Part shown: one piece after another, positions 46,701-60,620 of the stretch
How positions within the stretch are numbered: the first letter of the stretch is position 1
Layout of the letters: each line of letters starts with the position of its first letter
From: Scortum barcoo
Taxonomy: Eukaryota; Chordata; Actinopteri; Centrarchiformes; Terapontidae
Assembly: GCA_023238725.1 (NCBI GenBank)
Contig: CM041538.1
Coordinates: forward strand, 7,295,380 to 7,359,379
Direction: 5' to 3'
Length of the DNA stretch: 64,000 bases
The notes under the pieces: model-generated
Databases searched by the model: none
Seen by the model: only the letters and a program-made list of their open reading frames with translations
Told to the model about the DNA's origin: nothing
Position numbers and translations under genes: made by a program

Positions 46701-49415
46701 AGACGAACTCGTTACTAAAACCTTTGAGAGTTCTTTGTTTGTGTTAGTGAACCAGAGCCTTTCAAAAGAAAACAGAGTTAATAAACTTTTGGATTATATC
46801 AGTGCTGAATATCTCAGCACATCTTCGAGTTCAAGGCTAAATCACATTTTTAATAATTTATCGAAAGTCAGTTTTGAGATCAGGCTTTTTAAGAATGAAT
46901 GAAAAACTGAAAGACCATCCTTGAAATTCTTTCCATTTGTTGTTAGTTTTTACTACTTTATTCACAGAAATAGTATTTTGTTAACCAAACTAAACCAGGT
47001 TTTGTTAGAAAAATCTGTGGAAACATCTGCCAATCATTGTAGATGTTTTAAAATTAAAGATAAGACACTCGCTGTGTCCCAAGTCCACTACATATGAAAC
47101 CTTTTCGGCATAGACGGAGTAGTGTGTTCAGCTGAAAGAGTGACATGTATCAAAAAAGTAATTCTGCATACTATAAAGGACATTTGACATAAGCAGGCCA
47201 CAGTTTTACTGACATGCATCTGGGCAAGGACTGATTCTTTTCCTGTACAGAACAGTTTTCCTTATCAACAGTGTTTTCATTTTCATGCATGTTTCCTTCC
47301 ACTGAAATTTGAAGTGTAGATTTTTTAAAAAAACATTTTTTGAACCTACAATGTTTATATCCATGTTTACGAGCGATCACTCTTCTTCCTGCCTTTTGCT
47401 GGCAGTTTGCAGTATTTCTGGGCACGTCATCGCCACTTTTAGGCCAACTGGAGTAATTTGAAACCATTAGCAAAAAAGTGAAACGCATCACCCGCATGCC
47501 TGTGCGTGTGCACTGTCTTTATCTTCTGTCACTGTTAGCTGTAGGATTTTACGCTCTGTGATTGGATGCGTCTCACCAGAATTCATGTTGAGAGTTATAT
47601 TTATTTCCCAAAGTTTTATGCAGACTGGCCTCAACTTTTTGTCAAGAAAAAAAAACCCAGAGGTGGTTTGAACAACTAGATTTCAGAAACAGAAACAGCT
47701 CTTTGCACGGCAAACTCTAGATTTGGGACACAGCTGGCGTTTTAAAGTGGGTTTCCCCTTTAAAGTAAAGATCTATCCATTAATATCCTTTAAGGTTTGC
47801 CTTTTTGTAATATTTGTTGTTTATATTGTTGTGAGGTGTTGCATTATACTTTAGTGTTGTGCGTAAACCTGCCGCTCTGACAAAGGGGCAGCAGGGCTTC
47901 GACAGTTTGCGAACACTGCTACGTCTGTGACCGCAGTCTCTCTCCAACACTTCGCAGCTGCAATGCATTCTGGTCCGCTGGGATTACTGCCAGTGGATGG
48001 ACTGTGATGAATTTGTCTCCATTCGGTGTTGAGCGGTGGGTACAAATGGCAGCTGCAGACAAAAGCCACCGCTAGCCCTCTGAGGGACTGACACCAAAAC
48101 CTGACATTTACTGCAGATGTTTTGACAGAAAACTACCTTCAGACTCCACTACAACTGGAAATATATCAACACAGTGTCACTTTATGTTAATAAATTAAGC
48201 ACTGAAACAGGAAAAATGAACCACTAAACAACAAAATAGACCCAAAAAATCCAAGGTGGGTCAACCAGAAGCTCCTCCAAGCGTTTTAGGGTGGATTTAT
48301 CTTTTAATTGCAGACACATTCTGGAAGCTGGACCGACTCGGCTGCTGCTCCCCTCTCCTGTTGCTCTGCTTGTAATAGATACTGTGGGTGCTGCTGAAGA
48401 TGAGAGGAGGCGAGTTATGAAGAGGGGAACGAAGTAAAAGGGAATAGGTAATAGAAGGGGCAACGGGAGGAGGGAAGGATAACAGAAGAAGAGAGAAAAA
48501 AGGGGAATGGAGAGGGGGGTTGGCGGCGCGAGAGGCAAAGCTCGACTCTCGTGTTTGAATAAAAATGAGGCTGGGTGTGGAGAGATTACTCTTTCTCTTT
48601 ATGTCTCTCTCTCCCTGCTCTACCCGGCCGTCCTCTTTCTTCTCCCAATGCCCACAGCCCCTCCGTGCGACTCTCTCTGACTTTCCACCACTAGCGGTTT
48701 AAAGGCAAGCGGGTCGAGCGCTCGCTTTTATTCTTAGATGCTCTCTTCTCACAAACATTTTAACCTGCGTCGCGTAATGATGTGTTGGCTGCGCGTCGAC
48801 CCCTGCTCAATGGTGTTGCTGGTTTTCAGGACGGCATTAAGCCCAGAACAGTTCTTCTCCACCAAAAAAAATAATAAATAAATAAAAGGGTTTGTTTTCT
48901 CATTTTAGCCGCTAACCTTTGCTCCATGCGTCTGGTCACTGACAGTACTTCATCAAACTAACCTGAACTTTAACAGTCTGGCCGTGTCTGGACATGCAGA
49001 GAAGTTTTTTCTCCTTTTTAATGATTTCATTTTGATTGATTTCCTCTTCTATTGCTTGCCATACTTTTCAGTATGTATGTATTGTATATGGTTTCTCTTG
49101 AAAAAAGAAAAACAGCTCAGTAATCAGCTGTAGTCTGCCTTTCTCTGTTTACCTACGATACTGTTATAGGTGTTACTGCTCATATAGTCAGAGCATCCCA
49201 CTGTAATGTATTATAATGCTGTAATATAATGGGAGTATGCGCACGCCTGTGCATTTTTCTGTGTGTGCGCGCGCGTGTGTGTAATATAATGTGTGTGTGC
49301 TGTTTAGTGTACAGTAAAATGTTTGTACATCGTGCGTGTGTGAGTTTGTAGCCGTTAACTTTCTGAGTCTTACATTTACAATGCACTGTTTGTCAATAAA
49401 GCAGACAAATCAATC
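43767..49415 (+). other. 3' UTR of unknown length, and candidate polyadenylation signals
   Basis: No clear poly(A) signal lies within the first kilobase after the stop; the A-rich run at 44633-44673 is genomic sequence, not a tail. An ATTAAA occurs at 44892-44897, AATAAA at 46780-46785, and AATAAA at 49395-49400 in a setting of T-rich and GT-rich DNA. Which is used cannot be decided here. The stretch contains no recognised coding sequence; the 100-codon open frame at 46600-46902 resembles no known protein. Confidence 0.3.
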
Positions 49416-51082
49416 AAACTGGTCAGCTCGGGTAATCAATTAACAAGCAGCCAAGCTCAATATGAAGCACAGAGAGGAGGAAATTGAGGTTTCATATTCT
49501 TGAAGGTCACGTCATGTCTCATTTATTTAATCACACATAAAATAAACACAGTTTGTGTTTTAAAGAGCCATGAAAGAGACCAGCACATAGAAACACATAT
49601 TGATTATTGAGCTTTGACGGTTCAGATAGGCTGTTATATTTCCTATAGAGAGAGCCAGGCTAACTTTGAACCTGTTTGTAGTCTTTATGTAAAACTAAAC
49701 TAACCAGCTGTAAACGTTACCATCATATTTCCTGTACAGACAAGAGAAGAGTGACATTGATCGTGTAACTAGGCAAGAAAGTAAATATGTGTATTTATTT
49801 CAAATGCCAAACTATTCCTTTAACAGCTCTAAGAAACATTGTTTTATCACCTAGATATTTCATGACCTTTCCTAATTTTCTGAATATTGCTCCTCAAAAT
49901 GATTTTGGACTGATAGGATGTTTCAAAATGATGCACTTCTTCAGTTGTTCTCTGTAAAACATGAGCGTGTTCATATTTCAGTTTCAAGGTCTAAAAGAGT
50001 TCAGTCCTCTCTGGCATCACTCCAAACATGACTAATGTCATTATGTAGGATAAATAAAACATATAGAATATGAAATAGTTCCCAATTTGTTGTAATAACA
50101 TATATATAACATGTTTTGTCACCTCCATCACCACTTCAGTATTGTCTGCAGATGTTAGCAAAAGGCACAAGGCGATAAAATTAAATAAGATATTCAAAAT
50201 GACAAACAGACACATGGAAGTCTTATTTTTTAAACGATGTCTACTCAGGACATGGCCTCTAACTGAGTCGGTCATACTGTTAATAAGAATAATAATAATA
50301 ACAGGAACGCTCAGTATTCTTTGCTTGATGTTCACAACTGGAAGCAGCATTAAGCCTAAATCTTACCTGGTACACTGTACGATAAATTCCTCAGTTGATT
50401 ATAGGAGACAACTGCATTCTGAAAAGTAATAAAAAAGGTAATAAAACTCCTTAATGAGTTCCACTTTTTTTTCCCAGTGTGAGCGTCTTTGTTTTGGACT
50501 GTCACTCTTTGTTGATAAATGGCAAAGTTTACAACCTGCGAAGACGACTTTGAATGATATAGTTTATTTCCCCTCAGAGCATTAAAGGCATTTAACACAG
50601 CTGAGCTGACAAAAAAATTACAAAAGCTGAAAAACCCACAAGGCGGGTTAAATTGAATCACATTTAAAGCTAGATTCACTAATAAAAGAAATCCATTACC
50701 TGACAGCCTGTGGAGTCTGCTGCAGTGTATTATTCAGAGCAGTGAGAGCCCCATCAATTCATATGAAACAGATTAGCAGCACAGGAACTATTGCAAATCG
50801 CTAATGAGTGCCATGAATACACGTTAGCAGTGTACCTGACAGAGAATGAAATTTGATTACAATAAAACTGTGGCCTGCGAGTGAAGAGCAATAAATACAT
50901 TCTGCATTTATTTCTCTGATTGTTTTCCGACATCTGTGTAGGATCAAAGGTTAGAGCTAGACAACTCTGACAACATGGAGGCGCTCATTGGATGCAGTGG
51001 AATTAAAAGTTCAGTGTGATTGAACTTGGCCCCCAAAAAACCTGCGTGAAAATCAGAGCAGTGTGAACGCTCGTGCATTGTA
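49416..51082. other. Intergenic DNA, no gene recognised
   Basis: AT-rich. Open frames at 49991-50350 (minus) and 50356-50679 (minus) are hydrophobic or mixed and match nothing known to me. The stretch 50690-50950 has homeodomain-type motifs and few repeats. Confidence 0.5.
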
Positions 51083-51481
51083 CACTACCAGTCAAAGGTT
51101 TGGACACACCTTCACATTTAATGGTTTTTCTTTATTTTTTTATATTTTAGATTCTTCAAAGTAGCCACCTTTTGATTTGATGACAGCTTTGCACACTCTC
51201 GGCTTTCTCTCAATCAGCTTCATGAGGTTCATTTGTGGAATTTGTTGCCTTCTTAATGTGTTTGAGACTGTCAAATCAAAAGGTGGCTACTCTGAAAAAT
51301 CTAAAATATAAAAACATATTCTGGTTTGTTTAACACTTTTTTCTTTACTACATAATTCCATATGTGTTCTTTTATAGTTTTGATGTCTTCAGTTATTAAT
51401 CTACAATGTCAAAAATAATAAAGAAAATAAAGAAAAACCATTGAATGATGGAAGGTGTGTCCAAACTTTTGACTGGTGGTG
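51083..51481. mobile_element. Tc1/mariner-type miniature transposon (non-autonomous), with TA target duplications
   Basis: The left end CACTACCAGTCAAAGGTTTG and the right end read in reverse complement CACCACCAGTCAAAAGTTTG are inverted repeats, followed inside by GGACACACCTTC and ATGGTTTTTCTTTA on both sides. TA dinucleotides flank it at 51081-51082 and 51482-51483. Further inside, AAAGTAGCCACCTTTTGATT (51160-51179) is also present inverted near 51268, so the element is nearly palindromic throughout. No transposase is encoded. The ends match a Tc1-like family widespread in teleosts, as I recall it. It needs a transposase from elsewhere to move. Confidence 0.93.
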
Positions 51482-54400
51482 TATGTCATTATTTCAGTTG
51501 CCATTCCGTAATTTTACTGACGGTAATGCTTTCCATCTGTGTGAGCTGCCTTCACACTTTAGGAGACCAGAGGAGGTAAATGGAGCTCATATTTTATGGA
51601 TGATATCGTACGTGTCACCCCAACCCTCTGCATCGAGGGTTAATGGCTTTCAGTAGTAGAAAACTAAAGCCTGGTCAGGCGTGTCAGCGAGGAGCACAAA
51701 ACCGGGCGTGGTGGCATGACTTCATCACCGGCGGGGGGAAAAAAAATATGAGTGACAGAAGGAGGTTACAAGGGAGAGAAGATGGAGGAAGGAAGAAAAA
51801 GAAGAGATTCTTCATCAGAGTGTGTTTGTTTGTGTGTCACATACAGTGAGTCATCTCCACACAACCTCACCAACACAAATCTGTCTCTCCTCTCCTCCTC
51901 CAACAACCCCCCGGATAAATAATTGACTCTCTCTTTTCCAACACTGGTCCACTGGTGTGAGGCGTTTTGCTGTGCGGACCTCGTTCCTGGAGATGAGACG
52001 ACGTGATTCTTTTCGTTTTCTCTCCGGCTCCTGTTTCTTTCTCTTTCTCTTGCCTGTATTTTTCCCTCACAGTACTCCGCAGGAAAAAAAAAAAAGATGA
52101 ATACTGAGCGGTTTTTTTTGTTTGTTTTTTTTTTAAGGAATGATCAGGTTATCTATTATTGAGCAGCACTCAGCAGCAGCTATCTCTATCTAGTAGGCTG
52201 CTAAAATAAATATGACACAGCACTGGAGAGATTTGCAGAGATCTGAACTGAGACCTCTTATGCTCTGAGCGAGTTACACATCTACCAGCAAAGCAAAAGA
52301 AGAACTCGGGCAAGCCAGTAGCTCAAAGCAACTTGTAAATAAATGTTATTTTTTCTTGTTGTAGTGCAGTAACATCACAATTGAAGAATATAAAGACAGT
52401 TTTCAGCTGTCTTCTGTTTGAATAAAACTCCTGCTTAATGGTGAAGAAAGCTCGTCTGGTCTCACCACTGTCATCTTTTTAAATCTGTTTATTTTACACT
52501 TCTGTCTTTACATTTAGATTTTGATGCACTATTTCGCTTTAACACGTTTTTTACAGTTATTTCTTTCTCGCTCGTCCAGCAGTCGTCCTCCTGCCTTCGC
52601 TCACCTGATTAGTCTCCAGCATGCACGCCTGCCCCTTATTAGTCAATTACCGCAGCATATATACTCTCCAGTGAACACTTACTCCTGGCCTAATTATCCA
52701 TGGTCCTCTCTGCTGAAGCTTTTCAGCCTCCCTCCCTGTTTTGCTTGCTTTGGTTGTTTTTAATGCTTTCCCTGCTGCCTTTTTGAATTTGCTTGCTCAT
52801 TCTGTAAAATGTTCGTTCAAATATCTGTTTGCCTTGATCAAGACCGTTTTATTCCCACCGTACGTGCTCCGGTCGCCGAGTCTGCTTCTGAGCGCCGTTG
52901 CTTGAGTTTTACAGGACTAAATAAAATATGATTCTCTGCTATTGGATTTCGGACACACCACTGACCGGTTCATGAGACAACCTTGTTCACAGTAGGAACA
53001 CAGAGGCCCAAGAGCCAAGTCTCGGGGTGCTACTTGCAGGTGAAAGGCAACGCAGGATAACTACCTTGTGGAGTTGCCATCTGCAAGGCACAGGGACAGG
53101 ATGAGGAACAGGTTCAGGCATTGTGGGACTTGGCGGCGGAAAGCCTTGACCGTTGAATGTCAGCTCTCTGGGCATCAGAAGTTGGAGTTTGTGTGCGACG
53201 TTGAGCAGAAGTAACTACGCGGATGTACGGTATAGATTTGCTCACTTACTGTTATGTCTTTTTTATCTCAAACATACTGTGAACATTTTGTGGATTTCCT
53301 GACAGGAACGGGGACTCTGCAAAAGTCTTTTTGCAGGTCTTGAGGAGCATTGCTGCACATGTGAAAACAGTTTCATAAAGGCATTTGTGGCTCCAGAAGG
53401 AGCTGCTCTAAGTTTGATAAATTAAGTGATGTCACTTGAGTCAGTCCTGAAGACTACAAGTTTAAAAATGAAATAATGGGGCAGAATGGAGTTAGCCAGA
53501 CTCCACACTCCCACATTAGAGAGCCAGAGATCCTCTGGCAGCCTGCCAACTGGGATCCAGTTTCCAGCTGTTATCCAGTTGCTGTGACTCTCTTCCATCC
53601 TCAGAAGACATAAAACACCCAAATCTCCGACCGTACTGCTGGTATATAAGCAGCATCAGTGCTCATGCAGAGGGAGAGAGGTTTTACAGTGCTCAGCAGC
53701 AATTATCCATCTCTTATGTAAAGTAGCAGATCCTGCACATATCTTGCATACATTACTAATGTCAGAACCACAGGGAACCTTTCAAAATACTTTTTTTGAG
53801 TACTGGTTCAACAACTTGCATTTATATCCAGTTAATAAGTTGGCTCACAGTGTGTTTTACCACTGATGACAGTGTGCGTGTCACTGTATGGCCAAAGTCT
53901 GTGAGGGCATCTGCAAGTCCTTAGGGTGTACATTTGATCCAGCCCTAGAAGAGGAGGATATTTATTAGTTTCCTACAATGCCAAGCAGGGCTGTAGTCCA
54001 AACTACCTACGTCAAATCCAAATATTTGAAATACTGACCTTTGATTGCACACACTGCGCTCACATACATGAGTTTTTGAGACCTCGACATCATCCGTGTG
54101 ATATTTTTCCTTCCTGAAAAACCTGATGTATACAATCAAAACGCTGGAAAATACAAAATAACCAACAAAAAAAAGGAAAAATTCTGAATGTAGCAAAAAT
54201 TATACAAATTAAAAATCATATATGCAAATTGATGTTTAATTTTTTTTTTTTGTCAGAAGGTTCAATAAATACTCCAATTAAAAAAATAATAATTTTCTGG
54301 CAACCCGTTCAAAATCATGTGTGCGAGCTGCAGGATGGACCTCTGTGAAAAGGAACAAGAAGCAATGAGGAAATTCCAGAAATGACAACAACAACAGTGC

Positions 54401-57400
54401 TGTAAATTTCTGGTCTGAGTGGCTCTCAACCCCAGCTGGGAGTAAACGCCTGGTTTATGGCATTCCTGCCTTTTTGAACTGTGAAGTGCCACTGTGACGT
54501 GTGTGACTTAAATCACTCATGACCTCCTCGGGTCACAGTTACATGGTAAGAGCTTCAGTCCACGCACACAGCAGGGTCACATCGGATCACATTACATTAA
54601 CAGGGGGTGTGGCACAAGTAGAGTTTGAGCTGGTATTTTGTGCTGTTTTTGAATAACTTAAAATGCCGTCATTTTCTTGGTCGGTTTATTTTTATTAGGT
54701 AAATAGAAAAAACTTGATGGGACACAAAACGTTCCACTGAAAGCCTGAAAATGTGAATTGTCTGTGGAAGGTCTGCAGCTTTGAGCCTGTTCAAAGTGAG
54801 GCAGACTTCCAACAGATAATTAACATTCAAAGTGCACCACTGAACATTTCATTTAAAAGAAAACGCTCTTAGAAATTTGCTTTGCAGCTGACGATTAATT
54901 AATGAATTCAGGAAGTATTGTCTTGCATTTTGACTCGAATCAACGTGTTACCAGATCCACATATTTCACTGGATTGCTCTGAGCTCTGTAATTTCAGAAA
55001 TTTGGGTCAAACTAAACTTTGATGCTCGTCTATTTCAACTTCATTTGAACTTAATATCCCCCCCTAAGTCATCCTTGAAGTCGATTTAGAGGCAAGATAA
55101 ACAACTTTGTCTTCAACTTGGGTCAATGCCAGGCAAATTACCTGCCAGCTTTTTTTGAGTCATGGCTTCTTTTTATTAAGAGATTTATCTAAAATTAAGA
55201 TTTTCTTTAATATTTAAACCTTGGACGTCCTTATCTGTGATGTTAGGCCGTATATGGACACATACATTTATGTAATTTAGTCGTAAAATCCTAATTTTAA
55301 ATGTCAAAGGTCAAAATACCTTCATGCCATCTCTGCTCTTCCTGCATTTTGAGTCCTCTTCCCTCTCCACGTCTTTCTTCATCCCACCTTATCCCCCCTT
55401 TACCTTCCTCTCCCCCCACCCTCAGTTTCCTGCATCCCATTGTTCTTTTCTGCCCTGCAGCCTCTGAAGTTTAAATATAGCTGGCGATTCTTCTGGAGGG
55501 ATCAGTGCCTGTGTTGCTTTCTGAGGATGCCCTCAGTGTTTGTAGGAAGTAGTTCAGTCTAATCTTATTTTGTACGGTGTGAGCCTTCAGCTGGAATATT
55601 TTTAAAGTTCGAACACGGCGAAACCAGACACCAAAGCTTTAAAACCAAAGCTGGACACTGATACAGTTCAAGTGTGGGAAACCGCATGACCCACTCCAGT
55701 TTTAAATGTCAGTAAGCTGAAAGCTGAGCAGCAGTAATTCACTGTTTTATATTCACTTGAAAAGAGTTTTTTCAACATAAAATAATTAGTAATTATGTGT
55801 ACATTTCTTTATCTCACAATGCCTCACTGGTAATGTCTGTCCTCTGAAGTATTTGAAGGGTTCACCCAAATCTCAAACGCTGTATTTCCCACTGAATTCA
55901 GTTTTCTTGAGGTTTTGAGATATTCAGTGCTGGGACTTGTGCCACTGCCAAACTGCGATAGACGTGATGTGAATGGAATTTGTTTGTGTTGCTGAAAGCA
56001 GAGAAAATAAATTACACTTGGAAAAATCAACAGCAATTTGTGTTTCTAGAGACAATGTCCCTTTTTTTTTTATTCAATTTTCAATGTGCCTGTTTAAAAC
56101 CTGAGTGTAAACAGCAGAAATATGCGGCGGGAAAAGCTGATGGCTGATTAGGGAAAGTTGGCATATCACCAAAGAAGGAGGCTGCAATAAAAGCTGATGA
56201 GAAGAGACATTTTCTTGATGTGGCGGGACGCGCTTCTGCTTCTTTTATGGTAGACAAAGTATTCCTGTCATTTAAAATGACACAATCTCACCTAAATTCA
56301 TGTAGTAACTGTTCCAAAGCTTTTGTTTCATAATCTTTATATTTTTTGGACTATTTATGTCGCGCTGACACTCGCTGTTACTATGCTCCTACTCCAGAAA
56401 GTGAGGATGTCAGGAGCGGCCTTTGTTCCTTGTCACCCATACTTTAATCACTACAGCGGCTGATAGAAACACCTCTGGGTGCAGGTGAATCATTAGAGGC
56501 ACTTTCAGGAAAGGAATAACTCAACATTTTGGGAAGGAGGAGGAGGTTATTCACTTTCCTGCCAAGAGTTAGATGAGAAGATCGATACCTCTCTTATGTC
56601 TTTATGATAAATATAAAGTAAGAATCAGCAGGTGATTAGCTTGGCACAAAGACCAGAAACAGCTAACCTGTCCAAAAGAAAATAAATCTTCCTTCAGCAC
56701 CTCTAAACCTGTCTTACTAACACATTACATTTTACATTAGACAAAGAGAAATTTACCCCTGTCTTTATACTACTATTTTTATTTAGTCATTACTTTAAAA
56801 TTTACCTTAACATCTGTGAAAATAAAGTCAGAACGGTTCACAGTCTGTGATTTATTCTTTGTTAGCGTGACTAATGAGGCCGCCATGGCTAAAGACAGAA
56901 CGTGAAGAGGCGCCTACAGAAACATTAACATATAACAGTGCAGGCCATGCTGCTAATTGATGGGTGGTCTCTTAGCTTGAACACCGCTGATATCAACACA
57001 CGTATGTTTCATGTGATGATACGAACCATAACTTTCACGTCTCTAGGAATTCATTATCGTCGTCTCTTCACAAACAGCCTGTCTGGAGATGAAAGGTGCT
57101 CAGGCTGCAGGAGCAGTAGTGCGAGGAAGCCCCTAACATGAGATCACACCGGTCTGATTCATTCAGACTCCCTCATTGTCGCCGCATAAAAGCAGCAACA
57201 ACAGCGAGAGGGAGGCAGCGTAGTGAGGCAAGATAACAAGAGTGTCACACACACTCACACACACACACACACTCACACTCACATGCCCTGCAGTTAGCCT
57301 GCCTGTGTGTTCAGGGCTGCACCTACATGTTGATTTGATGATTTGACCATAAGAAGGAGTGAGAGAGAGTAAGGGAGAGAGGGGGTTGAGCGGAGGTGGG

Positions 57401-57591
57401 GGGCTCAATTTTGTATCGCCATAGCAACGGGGAACTGTAGAGAAATCTGGTTCTCTCTTTTAATCTCTTTTTAAATCATCTTTGAAAAGATGGGATGGCT
57501 CAGTGACAATATCTGTGTGTGTGTGTGTGTGTGTCTGTGACAGAGAGAGAGAGAGAAATACTCTGAGAATGAATCTCTACAGTAATTGTGG

Positions 57592-57596
<5 letters not shown>

Positions 57597-57645
<49 letters not shown>

Positions 57646-57646
57646 C
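57597..57646. repeat. Compound (CT)n(CA)n microsatellite
   Basis: A CT run is followed directly by a CA run; open frames here are Ser/Leu or His/Thr repeats. Confidence 0.95.
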
Positions 57647-58231
57647 TTCACTTCTATCCCTTTTTGTCAGCGTACAGATTTTCTCTTCGCGCTGGCCTTG
57701 TCTTCCTTTCTGCACAACGCCACATTTCAGAATAGCAATCAGCCTTCCTCATTTGGCCCCTGTCTCCTCGTGTACCAGAGAATACTTCTGCTCTCAAGTC
57801 AGAGCCTGCTCCCTGAAGGTGTCTGGGGCTCCTTCACAGGGTAAATTAGATATTTAAGTGGTTAGATGCTTTGTTGCAACTCTGCTGGTGAAAAGTCAAG
57901 ATTAAAAACAAAAAAACAAACAAAAAAAAAAACACTGACAGGCTACACAGCAAAGGTGAACCCTGAAATATGGCAGATTGAAATCAAATTTGCATCCTTT
58001 GTTGCATTTCATATCCTCTTCTCTGCCTCTCTCCTTTTTCTCCATCTCTTCTTTTTGCCATTGTCTAGTAAACAAATGTCAAGTAATCTTGTCGTAGTGC
58101 AAATGTGAATTCTGGTCTCTGCTTGCAGCGATTGAAAAGCCCACAGTTTTGCTGATTTGAGCATCCTTGTGACTTCTTGAGGGGCAGCCTTCGTGATACA
58201 CCAGGAGTCAGCGCAGGAGTCTGGTTTACTA

Positions 58232-58289
58232 AAAGCCCGAACATAAGACAGCCAACACTGAAAGCCTGAACATAAGACGACCAACATAT
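58232..58289. repeat. 29-bp tandem duplication
   Basis: Two adjacent 29-bp units sharing AAAGCC.GAACATAAGAC and CCAACA, with a few mismatches. Confidence 0.9.
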
Positions 58290-60620
58290 GATTCAGGAAA
58301 ATGATTAAAAATGGAAGGGATGCATACTTTGGCAGGGCGCTCTGCATATTTCTTCTTTCTCTGTGTGTCTCAGTTGCAGAACGGTTGCATCATGTTAGAG
58401 TTTAAGTGCTGAGCTCAGACTGACTCACATGCAGCGGAGCTCAGAAGGTTACTTTAAATTATAATCTGTTTTTAAATTACAGATTGATTACCTGTTTAAC
58501 ACTCCATTTGATGTGTCAGCCGTGTGCCTGAGTCATAAGACGAGTACTCACACTTGCTCTTTCTCTGAATTTAGAACAAAGCCTCTTCTCATGCCGAATC
58601 TGTGTCTCGACGTTAATGCAGATGACGGGGCTGTACGGTCCCCGGCCTTGTTAATATTTCACGTGGTTCGAAGCCAGAGCAGACGCCTGGTTTTCTTCCA
58701 AAAGGCGAGTCTTCTCCTCGTTTAACCTCCAGTATCGAATCTCCATACTAACCAGCCCGGGCTAAGGGCTTGACTGGAGACACACTGATTGTTGGAGTGG
58801 GTCTCCCCTGTTGTTCCGTTTTGTTCTTCAGCACTGTGCCGCACTTCATTGCCATGCAACACAACAAACACTTTAAAAATTTGCTGCTTATGCAGCTACA
58901 GAAAGACAAAACAAGACTGTCACTGACTACTACTACTACTAGAAAAATCAGGTTTGAAGAGGAAACATTTGTAAGTTTGAGTATGATGTGAGCTCGTTTA
59001 GAATATATTATGAATTAGATGTCGTTTACATAAAAAATAATTGGCTGTGATTCCTCAGCTGATACTAAAAGCAGCCCTTGTCTAAATCACTGAACCAATA
59101 AGTTGCAACAGTTTACAAGCTCTTCAGTTTTATGACTGGACCAGTGTCCACACAAATGCCAGCACTGCAGAAATGACAGGGGACGTAAAAGAGACTTTTG
59201 TTAAATTCATCACCAAAGATGTAAAACAATACAAAGAGAGTATCAGCATTCATGTCATAAAACTGGTCTTATCAGATTTGCTTCTTTTCATCTTCTCTAC
59301 CTAGTCTTTAAACTGATGTCAGTGTAGTTTTCCCTCCTGGATGCACGTTTGGTAGCTCATTTAACAGTCCAAGGTGAAATGCAAGAGCCGTGCCTTCAAG
59401 CTCAATATAGAAACATTAGAAGAAAAACTCATTTTAGTAGAGTATGGGAGATTTGACCCACAACAGGCCAGCCACCTCCTCTGGGTCAGGTGAAAGTAAA
59501 ATAAATAAAAATCAGTGAATAATTAAATAAATAACATTAAAAATAAAAAGGAAACTGTCCTGACCTGACCTGCCTCGGATCCACCACGGTGCCTCTTTGT
59601 CCTTGGAGCCCATCCAGAGATCCCCTTTGAAAGCACCGGAGATGTTCATTTATTTATTATTTATTCTGTATTTCTTTGGTTTATACTATCTCCCCACCTG
59701 CTCTCTCGCCCCGCTATGAACACACACATGCACACACACACCTAAACACATGCTTACTACAATAACAAACCTTAACCAAACAAACAAAACAAACGTGACC
59801 ATGTGGTTTAATATTAAATTATTTGATTTGAATGAAAAGTTGTCCAACTACGCAGGCTCTCTTACAGGTTAATGCAAAAACAGGAGTTGTCATTGGGGAT
59901 TTTAAAGTCTTAAAACTTCTGTAATTTGTTGCATTTTACTGCATCGGTACGCCGAGGTAGCCAAAAATGTCCAGCAGCAGCCTAAATGGTGCAGGCCTGG
60001 TTGCCAGATTCAAGACGAATTACACGCCAGAATCCTCCCAGGTTCATTGGTCCTCTTCCAGGTGTCGACACCAGCCTGAGAGCCACTAACTGGAGCTATT
60101 CCTCAGCCCAACTCAACCCTCCAACACCGCAGCCAAATCTGGCAGCCGCATACGGCCCGGAGCTGGCTAACATTTGGTCCTCTGGAGCCAGAACACAGAT
60201 GAGTGCACCAACATTCAGCTGAAACAGCTCCGACTCTGGCCGGCTACCTGGGATGTTTACCGTAACTGAACATGTTCAGGAAGACGGCGGCCGCGATCGA
60301 ACGCTATGTTTCACTTTGTCTGCCACGGTTACACGTTCAACCAGAGATGTCCTGGATTGCTTTACAACACAAACCAGGATGAGATTAATGCTCCTCCAGC
60401 ACAAACAAAAACTAATGCTTCAGATTTCCTCACAAAGGCAGATGGTAGAAGGAGTGAAAAACAGATGGAAAATCACTTTCTAGCTGTTTATCCTCTTTGG
60501 TAAAGTAGAAGAGAAAATATTTGTCTGAAGAGGCGGCATCCTCTTCATTGAGAGGAAGTGCTTCCTGTTAAAAAGATTTAAGGTTTTTGATTTTTTGGAA
60601 AATATGGCTTTAATTTAGAG

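Larger units (their letters stand above)
51484..60620. other. Intergenic DNA, no gene recognised
   Basis: The stretch is mainly AT-rich with microsatellites near 57242-57273 (CA), 57514-57534 (TG), 57541-57556 (GA) and 57597-57646 (CT then CA), and a 29-bp tandem duplication at 58232-58289. The part at about 52560-52980 may be an old repeat. Open frames are short; those at 57482-57857 cross the microsatellites. The 78-codon frame at 59986-60222 matches nothing known to me. Confidence 0.5.

Noticed and set aside
46600..46902. 100-codon open frame downstream of the Eph stop
   Set aside because: No similarity recognised and no codon bias evident; it probably lies in 3' UTR or intergenic DNA.
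59986..60222. 78-codon Pro/Ser/Ala-rich open frame
   Set aside because: It looked exon-like in composition, but no splice sites, partner exons or similarity could be identified.
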